NCBI GenBank assembly: GCA_964495085.1
Contig: CAZBUK010000003.1
Coordinates: 1-64,000, forward strand
Direction of reading: 5' to 3'
From: CAZBUK01 sp964495085
GTDB lineage: Bacteria > Bacteroidota > Ignavibacteria > T3Sed10-11
DNA: 64,000 nucleotides
The notes beneath the pieces are model-generated. The model was not told where the DNA came from, searched no databases, and worked only from the letters and a program-made list of their open reading frames with translations. Shown piece after piece: positions 47,945 through 55,740 of this stretch. A program made the translations under genes and the position numbers. The number at the start of each line of letters is the position of its first letter. Position 1 is the first letter of the stretch.

Positions 47945-50512
47945 ATGGATTCTATTGTAATTAAACTGACAGGCATAATATTCCTGGGAACGTGTTTTTA
48001 TGCATTCGGATTATTACCCGTTGCTGCGCAGAACCTCAAGCTGAATGACCTTGATTACTTCGAAGCACGGGGAATAAATATCCTCGTATTCAGCAATCCA
48101 CCGGGAGGCATGTTCAACGATGCGAAGACAAGCGGGGTGGAAGTAATTCATCACGGTGTCAGAACCGTGACCAACGGCGACGTCCGGTTACGCCCTACAC
48201 CCGGACAATGGGATGAGTTCGGTCACTTCATTGAGCGCGCTGTACATAGGGACGGGAACAGCATAGAGGCAAAGCTCGAATATCCCGATTACAATTTTAC
48301 CTATACCGTAAAAGTTACGGCAAGGAACGGAGGAGTGCTTCTGAACGTGATTCTCGATTCTCCTCTCCCGCAGGCTCTGGAGGGTCGCGCCGGATTTAAT
48401 CTCGAGTTTCTTCCGGCGGCATACTTTGAAAGCATGTATTATATGGACGGTTCGGGGAACCTCTTCCCGCGTCACCCCGCCGGCTTGATGAACGCCCTTG
48501 AAACCGTCAAAACGGAACCTGAACCACTTGCGCGCGGGAAAACGTTTATCGCTGCTCCCGGTGATCCCGCCAGGCAAATTACCGTCAGTTCCAAGATGAA
48601 CGACCTGTCCCTGTTCGACGGAAGGAACCAGGCACAGAACGGATGGTATGTTCTGCGCAGTATGATCCCCGGGGGCGTATCGGGCGCCGTTGTCGAATGG
48701 TTCCTTACTGCGGAGACAATTCCCGGTTGGATTCGTCCTCCGATGATCGCGTTTTCACAGGTCGGATACCATCCCAACCAACAAAAGAGGATCGTTATCG
48801 AGCATGATAAAAACGATAATCGGCGTCCCGAAGCCAGGTTGGTTCATATTACCCCGGAAGGAAAGACCGTCGAGAAGTATAAAAGTAACGTAAAGGAATG
48901 GGGGCGCTATCTGCGATACGATTATGCAATCTTCGATTTTTCCGAGGTGAAAGATACCGGAATCTATCTCGTCGAGTACGGTGGAGAAAAAACAAAGCCG
49001 TTCCGGATCGACCGGAATGTGTATGATAATGCGTGGCACCTTACCCTCGATGTGTTTTTTCCCGTACAGATGGATCATATGCTCGTCAGGGAAGCGTACC
49101 GTGTCTGGCATGGGGCATCTCATCTCGACGATGCGCTCCAGGCGCCGGTAGACTATGTACACTTCGACCTCTATGCTCAAGGTCCGACTACCGATACTCA
49201 GTTTGAACCGGGCGAACATATACCGGGATTGAATATCGGCGGCTGGTACGATGCAGGAGACTACGATATACGCACCCAATCACAGTATGCAACCGTGCTG
49301 AACCTTGTCCGTGCGTGGGAAAATTTCAGTATAGAGAGAGACAACACGACGGTAAGTCAGCATGAGCGGTATGTCGAAATCCATGCTCCCGACGGTCAAC
49401 CCGATATACTCCAGCAGATCGAACACGGAACGCTCGCGTTGATCGCTCAACACCGGGCCGTCGGCCACGCGATTCCGGGTATCGTCGCCGCGCATCTGTA
49501 TCAGTATACCCATCTCGGAGACGGATCGACGAAAACCGATAATCGAATTTATAATCCGGATCTGGATACAGTTAATGTAAAATTTCAATCCGGAAGGATG
49601 TTTCGACCGGTGACCACGGCTCCCCGTCCCGGTACCCGGTCATTGAAAACGGACGGATTGACGAGCGGTCTGTTCGACGATCGCTGGGCATTTACCAGCA
49701 GATCAACGTCGTTAAATTACGGTTCTGCAGCGGCGTTGGCAGCGGCATCCCGCGCATTAAAGGGATTCAACGACGAGTTGGCGGAAGAATGCCTTACAAC
49801 GGCCATTCGGGTATGGGATGAGGAGCAGAATGGGGAGCCGTTTCTGTTTCGCTCGGGAAATACAACCGGAGGTATTTTGGAGATCGAAAAGCTGAATGCC
49901 GCCGTCGAACTGTTGATAACGCTTGAGGACCGGGTATATGCCGATACAATTCGGGAATTGGTTTCAGCGGTTGAGCAGAGGTTCGGTTTCGCAGCTATCC
50001 CGATTGTACGTGCGCTTCCTTACATGGATGACGAATTCAGAGAAAAAGTAGAGGAAATGGCCCGGGATTACAGCAATCAACTGGAACGTTTCCGTGAGCT
50101 AAATCCTTTCGGTGTACCTATTACGACCGGAGGGTGGGCAGGCGGGGGAGCGGTGGTCCAATCCGCACTTACGAATTACCACCTGTATAAAGCCTTTCCG
50201 GAATTGATCGATCCGGAATATGTATATAGAGGTTTGAGCTACATATACGGCACTCATCCGGGCTCAAATATTTCTTTCGTATCGGGCGTCGGCGCCGAAT
50301 CGCAGCTTGTCGCTTATGGTATGAATCGTGCGGACTTTTCCTTCATCCCCGGCGGCATAGTACCAGGTGTCCTCGTATTACCTCCCGATTTCCCGGAAAA
50401 CAAAGAAAACTGGCCCTTCTTCTGGGGTCAGAATGAATATGTGATCACGCTCGGTTCCAGTTATTTATTACTGGTTCATGCGGTTATCGATTTACTTCAC
50501 AATGATAGATAA
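47945..50512 (+). CDS. GH9 endo-beta-glucanase, exported
   Basis: Family GH9 inverting glycosidase of 855 residues, cutting beta-1,4-glucan or xyloglucan backbones. Signal peptide 1-29 (ends PVAAQ). Residues 30-260 form an extra beta-rich N-terminal part, followed by an Ig-like CelD-type domain (about 265-360, beginning FSQVGYHPNQQKRIVI) and the alpha/alpha-barrel (about 370-850). The catalytic Asp pair is D436 and D439 in GGWYDAGDYD; the general acid is Glu831 in GQNEYVITLGSSY. No sorting domain is present, so it is periplasmic or bound another way. It follows the spermidine-synthase-like gene by 15 bp. In this context, with GH31 alpha-xylosidase and fucose, xylose and arabinose genes, xyloglucan is an attractive substrate (inference). 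Confidence 0.93.
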   Translation: MDSIVIKLTGIIFLGTCFYAFGLLPVAAQNLKLNDLDYFEARGINILVFSNPPGGMFNDAKTSGVEVIHHGVRTVTNGDVRLRPTPGQWDEFGHFIERAVHRDGNSIEAKLEYPDYNFTYTVKVTARNGGVLLNVILDSPLPQALEGRAGFNLEFLPAAYFESMYYMDGSGNLFPRHPAGLMNALETVKTEPEPLARGKTFIAAPGDPARQITVSSKMNDLSLFDGRNQAQNGWYVLRSMIPGGVSGAVVEWFLTAETIPGWIRPPMIAFSQVGYHPNQQKRIVIEHDKNDNRRPEARLVHITPEGKTVEKYKSNVKEWGRYLRYDYAIFDFSEVKDTGIYLVEYGGEKTKPFRIDRNVYDNAWHLTLDVFFPVQMDHMLVREAYRVWHGASHLDDALQAPVDYVHFDLYAQGPTTDTQFEPGEHIPGLNIGGWYDAGDYDIRTQSQYATVLNLVRAWENFSIERDNTTVSQHERYVEIHAPDGQPDILQQIEHGTLALIAQHRAVGHAIPGIVAAHLYQYTHLGDGSTKTDNRIYNPDLDTVNVKFQSGRMFRPVTTAPRPGTRSLKTDGLTSGLFDDRWAFTSRSTSLNYGSAAALAAASRALKGFNDELAEECLTTAIRVWDEEQNGEPFLFRSGNTTGGILEIEKLNAAVELLITLEDRVYADTIRELVSAVEQRFGFAAIPIVRALPYMDDEFREKVEEMARDYSNQLERFRELNPFGVPITTGGWAGGGAVVQSALTNYHLYKAFPELIDPEYVYRGLSYIYGTHPGSNISFVSGVGAESQLVAYGMNRADFSFIPGGIVPGVLVLPPDFPENKENWPFFWGQNEYVITLGSSYLLLVHAVIDLLHNDR

Positions 50513-50581
50513 TGTAAAAGATGTTTCCTATTAACGATAGTATTTTGACCCGAATGATTGTACAGGTGAAGTAATATTATC

Positions 50582-50642
50582 TTGACTTTTCTTATATTAT
50601 ATTGTAGATTGAAATGATTAAAATTGTATTGAATCATTTCAA
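50582..50642 (+). promoter_or_regulatory. Promoter with two LacI-type operators (lacI autoregulation)
   Basis: -35 TTGACT (50582-50587), 17 bp, -10 TAGATT (50605-50610). Operator 1, TTGAAATGATTAAA (50609-50622), overlaps the -10 box; operator 2, TTGAATCATTTCAA (50629-50642), starts exactly 20 bp later. It sits about 80 bp before the start codon of the LacI gene at 50724, which suggests that this regulator controls its own expression. Confidence 0.8.
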
Positions 50643-50723
50643 AAACAGCTCCCGTTCGTTGGATATATTCAAACTGATTTACGAAATCTTGATTTATTCT
50701 CCCCCTTCTTCAGGAGGTTTGAC

Positions 50724-51788
50724 ATGAAAAAGGTGACCATTGATGATATAGCCCGCGAAGCAGGCGTATCAAAGGGCACTGTGTCTGCCGTTATTAATCA
50801 GAAAAACACCGTAAATTCCGAAACCCGTGAAATTGTTCTCGATACGATGAAGCAGTTGAATTACAGACCGAAGGGAAGCGCCCGAAATCTACGGAGGGTT
50901 AAAAAAGGATATGCAAGTATCGGACTGCTCGTCCGGGAACTTGACAATCCCTTTTATACAACGCTCGCATTGGGAGTTATGGAGTACGCCATCAGCAAAG
51001 GCTATCTGGTATTCATCGCCAGTTCCGAAGGCGATCATAACTCCGAGGATAAGATCACTGACAGTTTTGCGGTAAGAGATATCAAAGGTGCAATCATTGC
51101 ACCGGTTCTCGAAGGTACGGCGGAAATTGAACATCTCTTCGAATTGAAAATGATCAATTTCCCATTCGTCCTCCTCGAAAGCGTCAAAGGCATACAAGCG
51201 AATGTAGTGAGCATTAATAATATAAAGGCGATGAAGGAAGCGATCAAATATCTCATGGATAACGGACATTCCAGGATCGTTCATTTCGCCGGTCCAAAGC
51301 ATGCCTTTCACACTTATGAGCGAATCGACGGATTCAGAAGAGCTTACAGCGAGAGCCGTTTCGCCTACAGCAACGATATGATCGTTCCGACCGGCGCCCT
51401 CCTCGAAGACGGGCATCGAACATGTCACGATTACTTCAGGAATCGAAGCAGGGAAGATTATCCGACTGCCATTGTCTGTTATAACGATCTCGTTGCCCTC
51501 GGCGTCATGACGGCGTTGGCGGAACTCGATATCCAGGTTCCCGACGAGATCTCCGTCATCGGCACGGACGATATACCGTTCTCGAAGAATATACCGGTTA
51601 AACTAACTACCATACAGGCGCCCATTCGAGAGCTCGGACGACGCGCCGCGGAGATACTGATCAGAAATATTGAATCCTCCGAGTCTCTACCGATCGAGAA
51701 CATCGTACTGAACACAAATTTAGTGATACGTGAATCAACCAGAGCGTTAAATCCGGCCCGTATGGGGATGATGGTCGAAGGCGCTTGA
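50724..51788 (+). CDS. LacI-family regulator, likely controller of the TonB receptor regulon
   Basis: LacI-type repressor of 354 residues: helix-turn-helix TIDDIAREAGVSKGTVSAVI at 4-23, hinge with KGSARNLRR near 50-58, then the effector-binding domain (about 63-340). It is closely similar to the regulator at 27373 along its whole length, with an identical recognition helix. The start follows AGGAGG. Tandem TTGAA-N4-TTCAA operators overlap its own promoter and also those of both TonB receptor genes, so it is the best candidate for the repressor of this regulon. Downstream, xylulokinase and xylose isomerase follow after 295 bp, so the effector could be xylose or a xylose-containing oligosaccharide (inference). 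Confidence 0.93.
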   Translation: MKKVTIDDIAREAGVSKGTVSAVINQKNTVNSETREIVLDTMKQLNYRPKGSARNLRRVKKGYASIGLLVRELDNPFYTTLALGVMEYAISKGYLVFIASSEGDHNSEDKITDSFAVRDIKGAIIAPVLEGTAEIEHLFELKMINFPFVLLESVKGIQANVVSINNIKAMKEAIKYLMDNGHSRIVHFAGPKHAFHTYERIDGFRRAYSESRFAYSNDMIVPTGALLEDGHRTCHDYFRNRSREDYPTAIVCYNDLVALGVMTALAELDIQVPDEISVIGTDDIPFSKNIPVKLTTIQAPIRELGRRAAEILIRNIESSESLPIENIVLNTNLVIRESTRALNPARMGMMVEGA

Positions 51789-52083
51789 ACTGCGGCCCAA
51801 TCGACTCACTGAAGTTCTTCTAAAATATATCCAGGGCGGGAGTCAATTTCCTGCTACCACTTCGCCGGTACCACGGAAAGAACCGCTCAACGCAAAGCAC
51901 GCTCTACCTTTACCGGCATCCTACGTCGACGTCTTGTAACTCCCGGCTCTTCGTGGGCTCGCTCCATCAGCGAATATAGCTTGCATGACCCGGATACATT
52001 CCTTATCGGATCCCGCAAGTACTCAACAAAATATCAATCGGAGAACCTTTCATCCTATTCCCGCAGGCATCGTTCCCCGAAGA

Positions 52084-53610
52084 ATGACCAGACAAATGCT
52101 CTCACTCGGCCTTGACATAGGAAGTTCATCCATAAAAGCTGCACTGATAGATATCGATTCCGGCGCTCTTGTCGCCCAGGATTCATATCCGAAAGAAGAA
52201 ATGCTCATTTCGGCTCCGCGTCCCGGATGGGCAGAACAGGATCCCCAGGTCTGGTGGGAATGTGTCGGGATCCTCGTGCACCGTCTCAGGCAATTGCCGG
52301 GTGTTGCCGCAGAAAAGATCGCCTGCATCGGTATCTCCTACCAGATGCACGGTTTGGTGCTGGTCGACGATCTGCAACGAGTGCTCAGACCTTCGATTAT
52401 ATGGTGCGACAGCAGGGCGGTTCAAAACGGAATCAGAGCGCTCGATGTGCTCGGAGAGGAATTCTGCCAATCCCATCTCCTCAATTTCCCCGGAAATTTC
52501 ACCGCGGCAAAATTCGGATGGGTAAAAGAGAACGAGCCGGAGATAGCAAGCCGGGTATCGAAGATGATGCTTCCCGGCGATTACATTGCGATGCGTCTGA
52601 CCGGTGAGGTTACAACGACAATATCGGGATTATCAGAAGGAATCTTATGGGATTTTACGAAAGATAAAGTGTCCCCTTCGGTCTTGGAGCACTTCGGACT
52701 CACTGAGAACATTCTTCCGAAGATCGTTCCAACCTTCTCAGTTCAGGGAACATTGACGAAGAGCGCAGCCGCGGAACTCGGCCTCGATCCGGCGACGGTC
52801 GTCTCCTACAGGGCAGGTGACCAGCCGAATAATGCACTCTCGCTTAATGTGCTGGAACCGGGAGAAGTTGCGGCAACGGGAGGAACATCCGGTGTGGTTT
52901 ACGGCGTCACCGATAACCGGCTCCCCGATCCGAGATCCCGGGTCAACATTTTCGCGCACGTGAACCATACCGAAAAGCAGCAACGACTGGGTATTCTCCT
53001 CTGCATAAACGGAACGGGTATCCTGAACGCGTGGCTCAAACGGAATATCGCAGGCGGTGCGGGGTACGATGCGATGAACATTGAGGCAGGTGCGGTTCCT
53101 GTCGGATCGGAGGGCTTGACCGTCCTTCCGTTCGGGAACGGAGCCGAGAGAGTGCTTGAAAATGCAAATATCGGAGCTCACGTGCTCGGACTTGATCTGA
53201 ACAGGCATTCGAGGGCTCATCTCCTGAGAGCCTCTCAGGAAGGAATCGCATTCTCGTTCAGGTACGGTATTGATATCATGCAGGAACTCGGACTCCAGGT
53301 GTCGGTTATCAGAGCCGGGAGGGAGAACCTTTTCCTGAGTCCGTTGTTCCGTGAAATTCTTTCAACAGTTACCGGCTCCGAGATAGAATTGTTCGAAACG
53401 AATGGAGCTCAGGGTGCGGCCCGGGGTGCCGCGGTCGGCGCCGGTTATATCAGATCCCTGGAAGATCTCTCCGGCACCTATTCCGTATCGGAAAGGATCA
53501 CCCCGGTTTCTTCGATGGCGGAACCCGCACATCAGGCTTACGAGTTGTGGCTGGAGCGCCTTTCGGGGATTATGGTGGATTCTTCAAAACTATCAAGTGT
53601 GCATGTTTAA
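52084..53610 (+). CDS. xylB: Xylulokinase
   Basis: FGGY-family kinase of 508 residues, predicted to phosphorylate D-xylulose. The N-terminal block LGLDIGSSSIKAALID, the motif SYQMHGLVLVD with ICDSRA-like IIWCDSRAVQNG, and the ATGGTSGVVYG block match xylulokinase. The gene after it, with only 11 bp between, is xylose isomerase, giving a xylB-xylA operon. The frame is open 33 codons further upstream; the ATG at 52084 is preferred on the N-terminal pattern, with an ATG four codons later as alternative, and neither has a strong ribosome binding site. The 295-bp gap from the LacI gene shows no clear promoter or terminator. Confidence 0.93.
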   Translation: MTRQMLSLGLDIGSSSIKAALIDIDSGALVAQDSYPKEEMLISAPRPGWAEQDPQVWWECVGILVHRLRQLPGVAAEKIACIGISYQMHGLVLVDDLQRVLRPSIIWCDSRAVQNGIRALDVLGEEFCQSHLLNFPGNFTAAKFGWVKENEPEIASRVSKMMLPGDYIAMRLTGEVTTTISGLSEGILWDFTKDKVSPSVLEHFGLTENILPKIVPTFSVQGTLTKSAAAELGLDPATVVSYRAGDQPNNALSLNVLEPGEVAATGGTSGVVYGVTDNRLPDPRSRVNIFAHVNHTEKQQRLGILLCINGTGILNAWLKRNIAGGAGYDAMNIEAGAVPVGSEGLTVLPFGNGAERVLENANIGAHVLGLDLNRHSRAHLLRASQEGIAFSFRYGIDIMQELGLQVSVIRAGRENLFLSPLFREILSTVTGSEIELFETNGAQGAARGAAVGAGYIRSLEDLSGTYSVSERITPVSSMAEPAHQAYELWLERLSGIMVDSSKLSSVHV

Positions 53611-53621
53611 CGAGGGCTGCA

Positions 53622-54950
53622 ATGAAACAGACAGTTAAAGAGACAGAATATTTTCCCGGGATCGAACGCATAACGTTCGAGGGGAGCGAGTCGGATAATC
53701 CGTTCGCATTTAAATGGTACGACGAAAATGCCGTCGTGGCAGGCCGGACAATGAAAGAATATTTCCGGTTTGCGGTTGCCTACTGGCATTCGTTTCGCGG
53801 AACCGGTCAGGATCCGTTCGGCATGGGAACCCGATGTATGCCCTGGAATAAATCCGGGGATCCTCTGAGCCGCGCGAAATCGACGATGGATGCGGCATTC
53901 GAGTTTATTACCAAGCTCGGAGCGCCGTTCTACTGCTTCCACGATTTCGATATCATAGACGAAGGGAGCAGTATCGAGGAATCGGATCATCGGATCAAAA
54001 CGCTCATCGATTATGCGAAGGAGAAGCAGCAGGAAACGGGAGTCCGGCTCCTGTGGGGAACCGCCAATCTATTTTCGCACCCGCGCTATATGAACGGAGC
54101 CGCGACGAATCCCGATTTCAACGTTCTCTCGTATGCGGCCGTTCAGGTCAAACGCGCGATAGATTTCACCTACGAGCTCGGCGGAGAAAATTATGTGTTC
54201 TGGGGGGGGCGTGAAGGATACACCTCGCTTCTGAACACGAATATGAAGCGGGAAAAGGATCACCTTGCCGGATTCCTCTCGCTGGCGCGCGATTACGCCC
54301 GGAAGATCGGTTTCGACGGCACCCTGCTGATCGAACCGAAACCGATGGAACCGTCAAAGCATCAGTATGATTACGATGTCGAGACGGTTATCGGCTTCCT
54401 GCGCGCGTACGGACTCGATACAGATTTCAAGCTCAACATCGAGGTCAACCACGCGACGCTTGCCGGACATACCTTCCAGCACGAGATCCAGTGCGCCGTA
54501 GATGCCGGCATGCTGGGAAGCATCGATGCCAACCGCGGCGACTATCAGAACGGATGGGATACGGATCAGTTTAGCGTCAATCTGTTTGAGCTTGTCCAGG
54601 CAATGCTCATCGTCCTCGAAGCAGGCGGTTTCGGAAAGGGCGGTGTGAACTTCGACGCTAAGGTGCGCCGGACATCGACCGACCCGGAGGATCTGTTCAT
54701 CGGCCACATAACGGGTATGGATTCGTTCGCACGTGCACTCCTTGTAGCCGATAGAATACTGAGAGAATCGCCGTATAAAACCCTCCGTCGCGATCGATAC
54801 AGCAGTTACGACAGCGGTGAGGGGAAGCGGTTCGAGAATGGGGAACTCAGTCTTGAAGACCTGAGTCGGATGGGTAACCTCAACGGAGAGCCGAAACAGA
54901 TCAGCGGAAAACAGGAATTACTCGAACGTATTATCACTATGTTTATGTGA
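53622..54950 (+). CDS. xylA: Xylose isomerase (copy 2)
   Basis: Long-type xylose isomerase of 442 residues, similar along its length to the copy at 9450. All family blocks are present: AYWHSFRG, PFYCFHDFD, LWGTANLFSHPRYMNGA, WGGREGY, EPKP and NIEVNHATLAGH. The ATG at 53622 follows CGAGGG and lies 11 bp after xylB; a longer open frame begins at 53547 but overlaps xylB. Together with xylulokinase it forms the main D-xylose route to xylulose 5-phosphate, where the arabinose route through AraD also enters. Two isomerase copies under different LacI genes may answer different xylose sources (inference). Confidence 0.96.
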   Translation: MKQTVKETEYFPGIERITFEGSESDNPFAFKWYDENAVVAGRTMKEYFRFAVAYWHSFRGTGQDPFGMGTRCMPWNKSGDPLSRAKSTMDAAFEFITKLGAPFYCFHDFDIIDEGSSIEESDHRIKTLIDYAKEKQQETGVRLLWGTANLFSHPRYMNGAATNPDFNVLSYAAVQVKRAIDFTYELGGENYVFWGGREGYTSLLNTNMKREKDHLAGFLSLARDYARKIGFDGTLLIEPKPMEPSKHQYDYDVETVIGFLRAYGLDTDFKLNIEVNHATLAGHTFQHEIQCAVDAGMLGSIDANRGDYQNGWDTDQFSVNLFELVQAMLIVLEAGGFGKGGVNFDAKVRRTSTDPEDLFIGHITGMDSFARALLVADRILRESPYKTLRRDRYSSYDSGEGKRFENGELSLEDLSRMGNLNGEPKQISGKQELLERIITMFM

Positions 54951-55740
54951 TGAATTGAAACTTTGAGGGAATGCGGGATTTCTGGAGCCTCGATAGATCG
55001 GTCTATTGAATCCCGTCGAGAGAAGTCTCGTTTGTGACCTGTGTCCTGATTTTATCGGTGGAAATCGAATATATCTGCCGGAGAGGAACGACATTCATCG
55101 GGATTGGTGAGCATTTTATCCTATACGATCGCCTTACGATCATTGTGGATATGATATGGATTCTCAGGAATAAAATAAAAAAAGGGAGCTTGACTTTTTA
55201 ATAATCTCAATATATATTGAACTAGTTCAATTCATTTTTAATCAGTTCAATATATTCTAGTCAAGTCTCTCTCAGATTTCTAACAGAGAAGCTGCCAATC
55301 GTCTGAACCGGCGTAAATCCCAATCGCTCAGGACTAAATATCGAGATGAGAAAGCATGATCCCTGACTCATTATCGGCAGCGCTCCTTAAATTAATATTC
55401 CCGGCGACGCCTAGTTCGGTACGCTGTCTTCATTGCCGCAACCGGATCGCCGGATATCCCGGCCGGCTGCACAAGTAATAAAACCAGAGGAGATAATCTG
55501 TGTTACGGATACATAACATCTCTGTACGGTTATCTTCCTTTCAGACAGAACATTTCTTTTCACTGAGAAATTTTTCCTCAATCGAAATAAACCATAATCG
55601 TTAGCTCGAATTTATGAACTATCGGAAGCGCGACCTCTGGCGCATTTGATCCGCTCCACAGGTTCCTCTGTTACTAAAAATGTAAAATAAATAATCGATA
55701 TCGAAGTACAAAGCGTTACAATAATTTGCAGGAGGGAAAG
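54951..55740. other. Long intergenic region before TonB receptor 2
   Basis: 790 bp without a convincing gene. After xylA an imperfect hairpin is possible around 54976-55018 (CGGGATT with AATCCCG), lacking a T run. The LacI-type promoter with tandem operators is at 55190-55250, leaving a predicted leader of over 500 nt before the receptor. The leader shares no obvious sequence with the leader of receptor 1. Confidence 0.5.
55190..55250 (+). promoter_or_regulatory. Promoter with two LacI-type operators (TonB receptor 2)
   Basis: -35 TTGACT (55190-55195), 17 bp, -10 TATATT (55213-55218). Operator 1 is the perfect 14-bp palindrome TTGAACTAGTTCAA (55217-55230), overlapping the -10 box; operator 2, TTTAATCAGTTCAA (55237-55250), starts exactly 20 bp later. 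This is the strongest of the three matching sites. Confidence 0.82.

Noticed and set aside
54976..55018. Possible hairpin after the second xylose isomerase gene
   Set aside because: Stem of seven pairs with a long loop and no T run; not a credible terminator.
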